From an uncultured Prevotella sp. (GTDB lineage: Bacteria > Bacteroidota > Bacteroidia > Bacteroidales > Bacteroidaceae), in contig CAKQMS010000011.1 of NCBI GenBank assembly GCA_934254985.1, positions 1 through 64,000 on the forward strand: a stretch of DNA of 64,000 nucleotides. The letters run 5' to 3'. Positions 49,450 to 58,906 of this stretch are shown one piece after another. Every line of letters begins with the position of its first letter. Position 1 is the stretch's first letter. Under the pieces are notes generated by a model. The model did not search any database, was not told the origin of the DNA, and worked only from the letters and a program-made list of their open reading frames with translations. A program made the translations under genes and the position numbers.

Positions 49450-49501
49450 TGCTATGTTTAAATTTTGTTTTCGTTTTTTGATACTTATTCCAAACAGGGT
49501 G

Positions 49502-49532
49502 CAAAATTACAAATATTTCCCGAACCTGCAAA
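49502..49532 (-). promoter_or_regulatory. Canonical promoter of the rpmB operon
   Basis: On the minus strand TTTG (49529-49532), 19 bp, TAATTTTG (49502-49509), the strongest consensus match in the window and fitting for ribosomal genes. Confidence 0.88.
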
Positions 49533-49614
49533 ACATTTAGTAAAAGAATTAATGCTTTTAAGGTTTTTTATTTCTTTTAACTCGTTGAAATAGAGAATAT
49601 GTAGCTATTTTGCC

Positions 49615-51189
49615 TTAGTTTTGGGCAGAAGCAACATAGAGTGCGCACATCTCTGCACAACGTTCGCCATCGACTCCCGCCGACACGATGCCACCTGCAT
49701 AGCCTGCACCTTCGCCACATGGGAACAAACCTTGCAGGCGCACATGCTGAAGGGTTTCGTTGGAGCGAACTATGCGGACAGGGCTCGACGTGCGAGTTTC
49801 TACAGCTATGAGCAATGCCTCGTTGGTAAGGAAGCCATGGCTGCGACGTCCGAAATCCTTGAATCCCTGTTGCAGACGTGAGGCTACAAACTTTGGCATC
49901 CAAAAGTGTAACGGACTGGATATCAAGCCTGGAGCATAGCTTGAGCGTGGCAGGTCGTAGCTCAGGCGACCATTCACAAAGTCTGCCATACGCTGAGCTG
50001 GTGCTGTTTGGCGCATATTGCCTTGCTGCCAACAGTTGCGCTCCAATTCTTCTTGGAATGTGAGCATGCGCAGAGGGTCATCGCCCTCGATATCTTCGGT
50101 GCGCACTTCTACCACCATACCCGAATTGCTCCATTTTGTGCCACGGTTGGCAGGGCTCATACCATTTACCACTATCTGCTCAGGACCTGTGGCGGCAGGA
50201 ATAACGAAACCACCAGGGCACATGCAGAATGAGTAAACGCCACGGCCATCAACCTGAGTGACGAATGAATATTCGGCAGCAGGCAGATATTTGCCTCTGC
50301 CATTGCGGTTGTGGTATTGTATTTGGTCGATGAGTTCGGCTGGATGTTCAAGACGCACACCTACAGCAATACCCTTGGCCTCGACCTCGATGCCTGAGCC
50401 TACAAGATGGCGATAAACATCGCGAGCGCTATGTCCTGTGGCGAGAATCACCGGACCATGATATGTTTCTTCGCCACCAGTCTGAAGGTTTATAGCCTTT
50501 ACACCAATGGTCTTGTCGCCATGAGTGATGATATGCGTCATCTTTGTCATGAAGTGAACTTCGCCTCCGCAACGCAATATTGTGTTGCGCATACTCTCTA
50601 TCACTCCAGGCAATTTGTCGGTACCGATATGCGGATGAGCATCAGCAAGGATAGATGTGGAAGCACCATGCTGGCAAAACACATTAAGAATCTTTTCTAT
50701 TGGTCCACGCTTCTTGCTGCGAGTATATAGTTTACCATCAGAATAGGCACCTGCACCACCCTCGCCAAAGCAATAGTTGCTCTCGCCATCCACCTTCTGA
50801 GTTTTGGTGATGTTTGCAAGGTCTATCTTGCGGTCGTGAACATTCTTGCCACGCTCAAGCACTATTGGGCGCAAGCCAAGTTCGATGAGTCGCAAAGAAG
50901 CGAAAAGTCCGCCAGGACCCTCGCCCACTACTATCACCTGTGGTTTGCCGCTAACGTCGGGATATTCCGTATGCTGATATGCATCATCCTCAGGCATTTC
51001 GTTGACATAGACTCTAACTTTGAGGTTGACAAAGATGGTGCGCTGACGAGCATCGATGCTGCGTTTCAACACTCTAACGGCATTTATCGTCCTTACGTCT
51101 AAGCCTTTATCTTTTGCCACATATTCTGCTATCGACTGTTCTGAAGCTGCCTGTTGTGGCAGAACTCTTAATTGATATTCGTAAGTCAT
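49615..51189 (-). CDS. FAD-dependent oxidoreductase of the COG2509 type
   Basis: The 524-residue protein has an FAD-binding GxGxxG (VVGEGPGGLFASLRL, about 87-101) and the conserved YCFGEGGAGAYSDGKLYTR, then ILATGHSARDVYRHL and the final CGEGAGYAGGIVSAGVDGER. The N-terminal 80 residues are a small alpha/beta domain common in this group. Such proteins are annotated as FAD-dependent dehydrogenases; the substrate is unknown. Its ATG overlaps the esterase stop (ATGA), so translation is coupled. Confidence 0.9.
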   Translation of the reverse strand: MTYEYQLRVLPQQAASEQSIAEYVAKDKGLDVRTINAVRVLKRSIDARQRTIFVNLKVRVYVNEMPEDDAYQHTEYPDVSGKPQVIVVGEGPGGLFASLRLIELGLRPIVLERGKNVHDRKIDLANITKTQKVDGESNYCFGEGGAGAYSDGKLYTRSKKRGPIEKILNVFCQHGASTSILADAHPHIGTDKLPGVIESMRNTILRCGGEVHFMTKMTHIITHGDKTIGVKAINLQTGGEETYHGPVILATGHSARDVYRHLVGSGIEVEAKGIAVGVRLEHPAELIDQIQYHNRNGRGKYLPAAEYSFVTQVDGRGVYSFCMCPGGFVIPAATGPEQIVVNGMSPANRGTKWSNSGMVVEVRTEDIEGDDPLRMLTFQEELERNCWQQGNMRQTAPAQRMADFVNGRLSYDLPRSSYAPGLISSPLHFWMPKFVASRLQQGFKDFGRRSHGFLTNEALLIAVETRTSSPVRIVRSNETLQHVRLQGLFPCGEGAGYAGGIVSAGVDGERCAEMCALYVASAQN

Positions 51190-52337
51190 TTTATGTTTTT
51201 ATCTAAAAAATCGAGAATTGCTTTTTGGTTTTTAATGTTGCACTCATGAGGTTGAGCCTCGATATGAGTTTCGAGATTGCTCTCGCTACCAGCATCCTTC
51301 CATACAGAGTGCATGACGGAATAAGCTTTCCTCACACCATCGAGCGGAAACAGCTTGTCGCTATCGCCAGCTATGAAGAGCGACGGTTTTGGTGCTGCCA
51401 AGGATGCTATGTCGGGATAGTCGAGGAAGAGGCGAAGACCAGGTATACAGTTGGCAAATCCGCCATTTTCTTTTCTGCCATAGCGTGTGGTAAGCTGAAC
51501 ATCGGTAGTAACCATCCAGCATACGGCACACATAGCCTTCACTTTGTCTGACAATGCCGAGAGCATCCACGCTCTATAAGCGCCCATCGAACATCCTGCG
51601 GCTGCGATGTTGTTGGCATCGACATAAGGTAGCGACGCAAGGAAGTCGGTAGAGGCAATATCATCATAGTGCATATAAGAGCAGAGATTTTGTCCAAGCA
51701 TCATCATGTTGCCTGCTATGATATCATATCGTTTGCGGTCGACACCCTCTTTTCTGCCACGTTCTCCCCAGAGCGGAGCATCGATACTCATCACCACATA
51801 GCCATGCTGAGCAAGATAGTCGCCAAGGAATTGCCCCTCGTAGATTTGCTTTGCCCACTTGTCGGCATCCTCTACCACAGCAGGCTCTTCGGCAATAGGC
51901 TTTATCATCTTCTCCTTACCTATATATAAATGTGCACCATGGTCGTGGAGCAAGTTTACGGCAGGATGTTTGCCTTCGCCATCAGGTTTCAGGATATAAG
52001 CCACCACCCTATACCATCTGCTCAACGCTATCTCCACCTTCATAGCCTTGTAGCCATTGCGTTGTTCTTCAGCCAGCAGCTTCATATCCCAGCTGTCGGC
52101 TCTTGGCGGCATAGGTCCCATACATTCCATCACCTTTTGGCGAGCCTTTAGTCGCCAAGTGTCGAAGCTAACAGAATCTTTCATATGGCGCCACGCCATA
52201 GGATAATCGAGAGTAGCCTGAATGGAGTCTATATAAATAGGTATATCCATAAAGTACTCTGCAGCCTGCCTTTTCTGAGCGTGAGAACAGAGAAAAGGCG
52301 TAAGCAAAAATGGTATAGTTATTGCAAAATGTTTCAT
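51186..52337 (-). CDS. Secreted alpha/beta-hydrolase (dienelactone hydrolase/acetyl-xylan-esterase-like)
   Basis: The 383-residue protein has a signal peptide (MKHFAITIPFLLTPFLCSHA) and an alpha/beta-hydrolase core: nucleophile GCSMGAYRAW, acid in FIAGDSDKLFPLDGV and a late His (QPHECN). The arrangement and the VNLLHDHGAH oxyanion region fit the prolyl-oligopeptidase-like esterases that deacetylate sugars. It is probably periplasmic. Start 52337 is chosen since the upstream part would cross a -7 box. Confidence 0.87.
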   Translation of the reverse strand: MKHFAITIPFLLTPFLCSHAQKRQAAEYFMDIPIYIDSIQATLDYPMAWRHMKDSVSFDTWRLKARQKVMECMGPMPPRADSWDMKLLAEEQRNGYKAMKVEIALSRWYRVVAYILKPDGEGKHPAVNLLHDHGAHLYIGKEKMIKPIAEEPAVVEDADKWAKQIYEGQFLGDYLAQHGYVVMSIDAPLWGERGRKEGVDRKRYDIIAGNMMMLGQNLCSYMHYDDIASTDFLASLPYVDANNIAAAGCSMGAYRAWMLSALSDKVKAMCAVCWMVTTDVQLTTRYGRKENGGFANCIPGLRLFLDYPDIASLAAPKPSLFIAGDSDKLFPLDGVRKAYSVMHSVWKDAGSESNLETHIEAQPHECNIKNQKAILDFLDKNIK

Positions 52338-52355
52338 ATTATGATATTCTAAGCG

Positions 52356-52363
52356 CAAAATTA
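52356..52363 (-). promoter_or_regulatory. -7 box of the esterase-FAD operon
   Basis: TAATTTTG on the minus strand, 18 nt before ATG 52337. Confidence 0.6.
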
Positions 52364-52407
52364 CGCAAATTCCTTGAAAAAACGTTGGCAATGAAGATAT
52401 TTATTTG

Positions 52408-52415
52408 TATTTTTG
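52408..52415 (+). promoter_or_regulatory. -7 box of the threonine operon
   Basis: TATTTTTG, divergent from the esterase promoter, predicts a transcript start near 52422 and a leader of about 105 nt. TTGG at 52385-52388 is a partial upstream element. Confidence 0.6.
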
Positions 52416-52434
52416 CGCCCAAGTTCTGTTACAG

Positions 52435-52505
52435 CCCTGTTTGTTCCAGGGGTATCAGAGCATTACCTGTGATGGGAAGGATGGCAGAAAGCCGTCTTTT
52501 ATCAC
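52435..52505 (+). promoter_or_regulatory. Structured leader of the thrA operon
   Basis: Three hairpins can form in series: CCCTG with CAGGG (52435-52451), GGTA with TACC (52451-52467), and a larger one with GTGAT/ATCAC ends (52469-52505) that also pairs GGC with GCC, ending 21 nt before ATG 52527. A 15-codon ORF (ATG 52471, ending at about 52518) has no Thr-rich stretch, so a classic leader peptide is not evident. Attenuation or a metabolite-sensing RNA is possible; no known riboswitch motif is recognised. Confidence 0.45.
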
Positions 52506-52526
52506 CACGCAAACACTAAAAACAAT

Positions 52527-54962
52527 ATGAAAGTATTAAAATTCGGAGGAACATCTGTAGGTTCCGTGAAGAGCATTCTCAGTCTGAAGCAGATTGTAGA
52601 AAACGAGGCAAAGAAACAACCAGTAGTAATAGTAGTGAGCGCCCTCGGTGGCATTACCGACAAGCTCATCGCAACATCAAAGTTGGCTGTTGCCGGCGAC
52701 GAAGAGTGGAAAACAGAATTCGACGCCATGGTAGACAGACACCATAAGATGATAGACACTATCATCACCGACACCAAAGCACGCGAAGACTTATTTATAA
52801 AGGTAGATGCATTATTAGACCAACTTCGCAGCATCTACTTTGGTGTTTTTCTAATCCACGATCTTAGCGAAAAGACTTCCGACGCTATAGTTAGCTATGG
52901 CGAACGCTTGAGCTCGCTCATTGTTTCCACTTTGGTGAAAGGATCAAAGTGGTACGACTCTCGCGAATTTATCAAAACCGTAGACAAGAATGGCAAGCAT
53001 GTGTTGGATGCTGAGCTTACTACAGAACTCGTGATAAAGACATTCAGCGAGTTGCCAAGAATTTCTCTCGTTCCAGGATTCATATCAAGCGACCGCGACT
53101 CAAAGGAGATAACAAACCTCGGTCGTGGCGGTAGCGACTATACTGCTGCCATTATTGCAGCTGCGCTGAACGCAGAAGTGCTTGAAATATGGACCGACGT
53201 GGATGGCTTTATGACTGCCGACCCTAAGGTGATAAAGACTGCCTACACCATCAACGAACTTAGCTATATCGAGGCTATGGAGCTTTGCAACTTTGGTGCA
53301 AAGGTTATCTATCCTCCTACAATATACCCTGTGTGTGTGAAGAACATTCCTATCAGGGTGAAAAACACCTTTAACCCTGAATCAGACGGCACCATCATAA
53401 AGCAAAAGATTGAGAACAATCTGAAGCCTATCAAGGGTATCTCAAGCATCAGCGGCACTACACTTATAACCGTTACTGGTCTTTCGATGGTGGGTGTTAT
53501 TGGTGTAAACCGCCGTATCTTCACCGCCCTTGCTCAACAAGGCATTAGCGTGTTCCTCGTTTCGCAGGCATCATCAGAAAACTCTACTTCTATTGGTGTT
53601 CGCGACCAGGATGCAGAGAAGGCAGTAAACGTGCTGAACAACGAATTTGCGAAGGAGATTGAAACAGGTGCCATGTTCCCTATGCATGCAGAAAGCGGAT
53701 TGGCAACAATAGCCATCGTAGGCGAAAACATGAAGCACACTCCTGGTATTGCAGGTAAGCTATTCGGCACTCTCGGCCGTAGCGGTATCAGCGTTATTGC
53801 TTGTGCGCAGGGTGCATCTGAAACAAACATCTCGTTTGTTATCGACGGCAAGTATCTGCGCAAGTCGCTCAACGTGCTCCACGATTCTTTCTTCCTCTCG
53901 GAATATAAGGTTTTGAACCTCTTCATCTGTGGTGTGGGCACCGTAGGAAGCAAGCTCATAGAGCAAATTCGCTCACAATATGAAGAGTTGAAAGAGCACT
54001 CACGACTGAAGCTCAACGTGGTGGGAATAGCAAGTTCGCACAACGCAATATTCTGCCGCGAAGGTCTCGACCTCAATAACTATCGCGAGCAGCTTCAGGC
54101 TTCTGAGCCAAGCTCGCCTGAGAAGCTTCGCGACACCATACTCTCTATGAACATCTTCAACTCGGTATTCGTAGACTGCACGGCATCAAAGGATGTGGCA
54201 CTACTCTACCAGTCGTTCTTGGAGCACAACGTTAGTGTGATAGCAGCCAACAAGATTGCTGCTTCATCGAAATACGAAGACTATCTGAAACTCAAGACCA
54301 CAGCTATGATGCGTGGTGTGAAGTTCCGCTTCGAAACAAATGTGGGAGCCGGACTTCCTATCATCGGCACCATCAACGACCTCTGCAATTCTGGCGACAA
54401 GATATTGCGCATAGAGGCTGTGCTGAGTGGCACTCTAAACTTCATATTCAACGCTATCTCTGCCGAAGTTCCATTCTCAGAAACCGTGCGTTTGGCTAAA
54501 GAGCAAGGCTATAGCGAGCCTGACCCTCGCATCGACCTTAGCGGTACTGACGTGGTGCGCAAGCTTGTTATCTTGGCTCGAGAGGCTGGCTACAGAGTTG
54601 AGCAAGAGGATGTTGAAAAACACCTCTTTGTGCCTGAGGAATATTTCCAAGGTTCATTGGAAGATTTTTGGAAGAATCTTCCTGCTCTTGATGCCGACTT
54701 CGAGGCTCGCCGCAAGGAGCTTGAAGCAGAAGGCAAACGTTGGCGCTTCGTGGCTACTATGGACGGAGGCAAGGTGAACGTGGCACTAAAGACCGTTGAC
54801 CGCAACCATCCTTTCTACAACCTTGAGGGTAGCAACAACATCGTGCTCCTAACCACAGAACGCTATAAGGAATATCCTATGCAGATTCAGGGCTACGGCG
54901 CTGGAGCAAGCGTAACAGCGGCTGGTGTGTTTGCAAATATTATGTCTATCGCAAATATTTAA
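52527..54962 (+). CDS. thrA: Bifunctional aspartate kinase/homoserine dehydrogenase
   Basis: The 811-residue fusion begins with aspartate kinase (KFGGTSVG at residues 5-12, Lys5; GRGGSDYTAA; then tandem ACT regulatory domains at about 310-460) and continues with homoserine dehydrogenase (NAD site CGVGTVGSKL near 470 and catalytic region with NKIAAS and FRFETNVGAGLPI). It carries out the first and third steps to threonine, methionine and isoleucine. The ACT domains suggest feedback by threonine. It heads the operon with the proposed homoserine kinase and thrC. Confidence 0.96.
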   Translation: MKVLKFGGTSVGSVKSILSLKQIVENEAKKQPVVIVVSALGGITDKLIATSKLAVAGDEEWKTEFDAMVDRHHKMIDTIITDTKAREDLFIKVDALLDQLRSIYFGVFLIHDLSEKTSDAIVSYGERLSSLIVSTLVKGSKWYDSREFIKTVDKNGKHVLDAELTTELVIKTFSELPRISLVPGFISSDRDSKEITNLGRGGSDYTAAIIAAALNAEVLEIWTDVDGFMTADPKVIKTAYTINELSYIEAMELCNFGAKVIYPPTIYPVCVKNIPIRVKNTFNPESDGTIIKQKIENNLKPIKGISSISGTTLITVTGLSMVGVIGVNRRIFTALAQQGISVFLVSQASSENSTSIGVRDQDAEKAVNVLNNEFAKEIETGAMFPMHAESGLATIAIVGENMKHTPGIAGKLFGTLGRSGISVIACAQGASETNISFVIDGKYLRKSLNVLHDSFFLSEYKVLNLFICGVGTVGSKLIEQIRSQYEELKEHSRLKLNVVGIASSHNAIFCREGLDLNNYREQLQASEPSSPEKLRDTILSMNIFNSVFVDCTASKDVALLYQSFLEHNVSVIAANKIAASSKYEDYLKLKTTAMMRGVKFRFETNVGAGLPIIGTINDLCNSGDKILRIEAVLSGTLNFIFNAISAEVPFSETVRLAKEQGYSEPDPRIDLSGTDVVRKLVILAREAGYRVEQEDVEKHLFVPEEYFQGSLEDFWKNLPALDADFEARRKELEAEGKRWRFVATMDGGKVNVALKTVDRNHPFYNLEGSNNIVLLTTERYKEYPMQIQGYGAGASVTAAGVFANIMSIANI

Positions 54963-54983
54963 TAGCAAAGGAGGACACACAAC

Positions 54984-56225
54984 ATGAAACACATTATTAT
55001 ATTAGGCGACGGCATGGCCGACCACAAGGTGGAACGATTGGACGGAAAAACTCTGCTGCAATATGCCGACACTCCTTATATGAATATGCTCGCACGTATG
55101 GGACGCACAGGCAGACTTTCTACCATACCAAAGGGATTTCTGCCGGGCAGCGAGGTTGCCAACACCGCCATCCTCGGCTATGATCTCAACGCCGTTTACG
55201 AAGGGCGTGGACCATTAGAGGCTGCAAGCATCGGCTACAATATGGCTGACGAAGACATGGCTATACGATGCAACATCATAGAACTGGAAAATGGCTTAAT
55301 AAAGAATCATCATGGCGGTCACCTCACAACAGAAGAGGGCGACATGCTGATAAAATATCTCAACGAACAACTCGGCAACGACAACATCCATTTCATAACA
55401 GGCATACAATATCGACATCTGCTGGTGATAAAGAATGCAAGCAAGCATATCGTATGCGCACCTCCTCACGACCATCCTAATGAGCCTTGGCGTGAGCTAA
55501 TGGTGAAGCCAGAAGAGGAATATTCGCCAGAGGGCGACCCAAAGGAGGAAGGAAGAATGACTCCACAAGAGACTGCCAACCTCATCAACGACTTGATATT
55601 GCGCTCGCAAGAGTTGCTTACCAAGCATCCTTTCAACGCTAATCGCGAAGAGAAGGCTAACAGCATTTGGCCTTGGAGCGGCGGCTATCGCCCTTCGATG
55701 AAAACGCTGATGGAACTGTATCCAGAGGTGAAGCGAGGAGCCGTAATCTCTGCTGTCGACTTGATTCGCGGCATCGGACATTATGCAGGACTAAGAAACA
55801 TCATCGTTGAGGGTGCAACCGGACTTGCCGACACCAACTATGAAGGCAAGGCGCAGGCTGCTATCGAAGCTCTAAAAACCGACGACTTCGTGTTTCTGCA
55901 TATCGAAGCAAGCGACGAGGCAGGACATGACGGCGACCTTGAGCTGAAGTTACAAACCATACGCAACCTCGATTCTCGCATCGTGAAGCCTATCTACGAG
56001 GAGGTTTCAAAATGGGATGAGCCTGTATGCATAGCCGTTATGCCCGACCACCCTACTCCAGTAGAATTGCGCACCCATCAGGATGAGCCTGTGCCTTTCA
56101 TCATTTGGTATCCAGGTATCACTCCCGACGATGTAGAAACCTACGACGAAGTGGCTTGCGTTTCAGGCTCTTATGGCCTGCTCCACTTGCAGGAGTTTAT
56201 GCAAGCATTTATGAATATAAAATAA
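54984..56225 (+). CDS. Phosphoglycerate-mutase-like protein, proposed homoserine kinase
   Basis: The 413-residue protein is an alkaline-phosphatase-superfamily apgM homologue: GDGMAD (residues 8-13), LPGSEVANTAILGYD, EASDEAGHDGD and VMPDHPTP carry metal ligands. In Bacteroidota this gene sits between thrA and thrC, and no GHMP-type thrB is seen here. From this context the family has been proposed to phosphorylate homoserine rather than (or beside) isomerising phosphoglycerate. I infer the homoserine role; a true phosphoglycerate mutase activity cannot be excluded. It is 21 nt after thrA. Confidence 0.88.
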   Translation: MKHIIILGDGMADHKVERLDGKTLLQYADTPYMNMLARMGRTGRLSTIPKGFLPGSEVANTAILGYDLNAVYEGRGPLEAASIGYNMADEDMAIRCNIIELENGLIKNHHGGHLTTEEGDMLIKYLNEQLGNDNIHFITGIQYRHLLVIKNASKHIVCAPPHDHPNEPWRELMVKPEEEYSPEGDPKEEGRMTPQETANLINDLILRSQELLTKHPFNANREEKANSIWPWSGGYRPSMKTLMELYPEVKRGAVISAVDLIRGIGHYAGLRNIIVEGATGLADTNYEGKAQAAIEALKTDDFVFLHIEASDEAGHDGDLELKLQTIRNLDSRIVKPIYEEVSKWDEPVCIAVMPDHPTPVELRTHQDEPVPFIIWYPGITPDDVETYDEVACVSGSYGLLHLQEFMQAFMNIK

Positions 56226-56232
56226 TACAACC

Positions 56233-57534
56233 ATGCAATACTATAGCACCAACGGCAAGGCTCCACTTGCCACACTCGAAGAGGCAGTAGTTCGCGGACT
56301 TGCTCCAGACAAGGGACTCTACATGCCACAAGAGATACGACCATTGCCACAAGAGTTTTTCGACAATATCGAAAACATGAGTTTCCAAGAAATGTCATAT
56401 CAGGTGGCACACAACTTCTTCGGCGACGACGTAGATGCCGAGTCGCTACGCGAAATCGTATTCGATACTTTGGCTTTCGAAACTCCTATCGTAAAGGTGG
56501 AAGACAACATCTATTCGCTAGAACTCTTCCATGGCCCTACCCTCGCCTTCAAGGATGTTGGCGCACGCTTCATGGCTCGCTTGCTTCGCTATTTCATTAA
56601 GCGCGAAGGCAAAGAGCAAGTCAACGTGCTCGTAGCAACATCGGGCGATACAGGTTCTGCCGTAGCCAACGGTTTCCTTGGCGTTGATGGCATCCATGTC
56701 TACGTGCTCTATCCTAAGGGAAAAGTGAGCAAGATTCAGGAAAGCCAGTTTACAACTCTTGGCAAAAACATCACAGCCATTGAGGTGGATGGAGTGTTCG
56801 ACGACTGCCAGGCTTTGGTGAAGAGTGCGTTTATGGATGAAGAGTTGCAAGGTCACATGAACCTTACTTCTGCCAATTCTATCAACGTGGCACGCTTCCT
56901 GCCTCAGGCATTCTATTATTTCAATGCCTATGCACAGGCTAAGAAGTTGGGCAAAGCAGACAACCTGACTATCTGTGTGCCAAGTGGCAACTTCGGCAAT
57001 ATCACAGCCGGACTCTTTGCTCAGCGCATGGGATTGCCAATAAAGCATTTTATTGCAGCCAACAATGCCAACGACATCTTCTACAACTATCTGCTTTCGG
57101 GCATTTATTCGCCAAAGGCAAGTATTCAGACTATAGCTAACGCTATGGACGTGGGCGACCCAAGCAACTTTGCACGCATACTCGACCTTTACAAGTCGTC
57201 GCATACCGAAATCTGCAACCACATATCGGGCGCTACTTATACCGACGACGAGATTGCTGCCACCATGAAGAAATGCTACGAGCAAACAGGCTACGTGCTC
57301 GATCCTCATGGAGCATGCGGATATCAGGCTTTGAAAGATAATCTGAAGGATGGCGAAACAGGAGTATTCCTCGAGACTGCTCACCCTGCGAAGTTCAAGG
57401 AGAAGGTGGATGACATACTCTCTACAAATATCGAGATTCCTACTCGTCTTGCCGACTTTATGAAGGGCAAGAAGCAATCGTTGGAAATGGCTGCCGACTT
57501 CTCTGCGTTTAAGCAATTCCTCTTGAGTGCGTAA
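56233..57534 (+). CDS. thrC: Threonine synthase
   Basis: The 433-residue PLP enzyme has the cofactor Lys in the LAFKDVGARFMARLL context (about 100-115), the phosphate loop TSGDTGSAVANGF, and the SANSINVARFLPQ and PSGNFGNITAG segments. It makes threonine from phosphohomoserine. It follows the proposed homoserine kinase by 7 nt and ends the operon. Just after its stop a 37-bp duplication of its own 3' end begins. Confidence 0.96.
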   Translation: MQYYSTNGKAPLATLEEAVVRGLAPDKGLYMPQEIRPLPQEFFDNIENMSFQEMSYQVAHNFFGDDVDAESLREIVFDTLAFETPIVKVEDNIYSLELFHGPTLAFKDVGARFMARLLRYFIKREGKEQVNVLVATSGDTGSAVANGFLGVDGIHVYVLYPKGKVSKIQESQFTTLGKNITAIEVDGVFDDCQALVKSAFMDEELQGHMNLTSANSINVARFLPQAFYYFNAYAQAKKLGKADNLTICVPSGNFGNITAGLFAQRMGLPIKHFIAANNANDIFYNYLLSGIYSPKASIQTIANAMDVGDPSNFARILDLYKSSHTEICNHISGATYTDDEIAATMKKCYEQTGYVLDPHGACGYQALKDNLKDGETGVFLETAHPAKFKEKVDDILSTNIEIPTRLADFMKGKKQSLEMAADFSAFKQFLLSA

Positions 57535-57580
57535 TCTTACGCAGTTTAAGCAATTCCTCTTGAACGAATAATCTTGCGCC
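57507..57580. repeat. 37-bp tandem duplication of the thrC 3' end
   Basis: Copies 57507-57543 and 57544-57580 share the first 20 bp exactly and 11 of the remaining 17. The second copy supplies the last codons of the convergent MATE gene. A 6-bp hairpin (GCGTAA/TTACGC, 57529-57542) lies across the join. Confidence 0.85.
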
Positions 57581-58847
57581 ACATAAGAGTTTGCACAGCT
57601 CCTCTAACAAAAAGGAAGAGCAAGAGTGCAAGCCATAGCGCATGGTTGCCCCACGATGGGAACAGGCACAAATAAACAAGGAAGAAAACTACTGCTGCCA
57701 CCAACGACGAGATGAGCATGCCACGACTTGCTGTGATGCCGATATATAGTCCATCCCAGATAAAAGCCGCCATGCCAGCAAAAGGGATAAGCCATACCCA
57801 AGGCATATAGATTGCCGAGGCTGCAATCACACTTGCATCGTCAGACAGCAGTTGCATTATTCCGCTGCCACACACGATATAAAACAAAGTATAAAGCAGG
57901 CAAAGGAGCAAGCCCCACCCAAAGAGGTGGCGCACCGTACTACGGAACATTGCTTCTTTGCCTGCTCCATAATATTTTCCTCCCACGGCTTCGCCAGCAT
58001 AGGCGAAACCATCCATGACATACGAGAAGAAGGTGAAAAACTGATACATCAGAGTGTTTACTGCCAATACCACGGCACCCTGCTTGGCGCCTGTAGCAGT
58101 AAACATGAAGTTGACAGCCACAAGGAATAGCGTGCGCAAAAAAATGTCGCCATTCACCACAAAGAATCTCTTCATCTCGTCTTTTGCCTTAACAGCCTCA
58201 AGGCTACATTTCTTCACATATTCACCATACTGCCTCTTGAGCAACCATAGCGAGAGAGCGAAACCTGAATATTGAGCTACGAGAGTGCCAAGAGCCACTC
58301 CCTCAACCTTCATTCCTAAGAGATAAACGAAACTTAGACTACACACGATATTCACCACATTTTGGAATATCGACACCATCATTGGCACCTTAGTATTCTG
58401 TACGCCAATGAAGAATCCATTCAGACCATATAGTCCGAGCATGGCAGGCACACCCCAAATGCAAATATCGAAATAAGTGCAAGCATACGGCAATACGTCG
58501 GCTTGCGGAGCCATTGCCGCCATAGCAGCCCAACGCACTATTGGCTGCATCACCACAAACAGCATTCCTATGCCTAAACCTATGAGCAACGCCCTAACAA
58601 GAATGTTTGCCACACCCTTGTCGTCGCCTCTGCCATAAGCCTGCGACGCCATACCGCTTGTGCCCATTCGCAAGAAGCCGAACACCCAGCAAATAACATT
58701 AAATATCATGCTACCAATGGCAATAGCGCCAATATAGGCAGCATTACCCATGTGGCCAACTATCATAACGTCTATCAGTCCCAACAACGGTACCGTGATG
58801 TTGGAAACTATTGAGGGTATAGCTATCTTTAGTATCTCAGAATTCAT
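57546..58847 (-). CDS. MATE family efflux transporter
   Basis: The 433-residue membrane protein has 12 predicted helices and MATE features: an N-terminal PSIVSNITVPLLGLIDVMIV, the Arg/Gly loop GTSGMASQAYGRGDDKG after helix 2, and a second repeat half from about residue 230. It exports drugs or other cations using Na+ or H+; Na+ would match the Na+-NQR genes beyond. Its stop lies in the thrC duplication, and its upstream region carries two 62-bp repeats with promoter boxes. Confidence 0.9.
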   Translation of the reverse strand: MNSEILKIAIPSIVSNITVPLLGLIDVMIVGHMGNAAYIGAIAIGSMIFNVICWVFGFLRMGTSGMASQAYGRGDDKGVANILVRALLIGLGIGMLFVVMQPIVRWAAMAAMAPQADVLPYACTYFDICIWGVPAMLGLYGLNGFFIGVQNTKVPMMVSIFQNVVNIVCSLSFVYLLGMKVEGVALGTLVAQYSGFALSLWLLKRQYGEYVKKCSLEAVKAKDEMKRFFVVNGDIFLRTLFLVAVNFMFTATGAKQGAVVLAVNTLMYQFFTFFSYVMDGFAYAGEAVGGKYYGAGKEAMFRSTVRHLFGWGLLLCLLYTLFYIVCGSGIMQLLSDDASVIAASAIYMPWVWLIPFAGMAAFIWDGLYIGITASRGMLISSLVAAVVFFLVYLCLFPSWGNHALWLALLLFLFVRGAVQTLMWRKIIRSRGIA

Positions 58848-58898
58848 AATCTTGCGTTTTTATTCCGAAGCAGAAATAAGATTTGGTGTTAGGATTTG

Positions 58899-58906
58899 CA
58901 AAGTTA
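58899..58906 (-). promoter_or_regulatory. -7 box of the MATE gene inside a repeated element
   Basis: TAACTTTG on the minus strand (plus-strand CAAAGTTA). The second repeat copy holds a slightly changed version at 58971-58978 (CTAACTTTTT), so only the first is consensus. Confidence 0.6.

Noticed and set aside
52471..52518. Leader peptide for threonine attenuation
   Set aside because: The 15-codon frame has no run of Thr or Ile codons.
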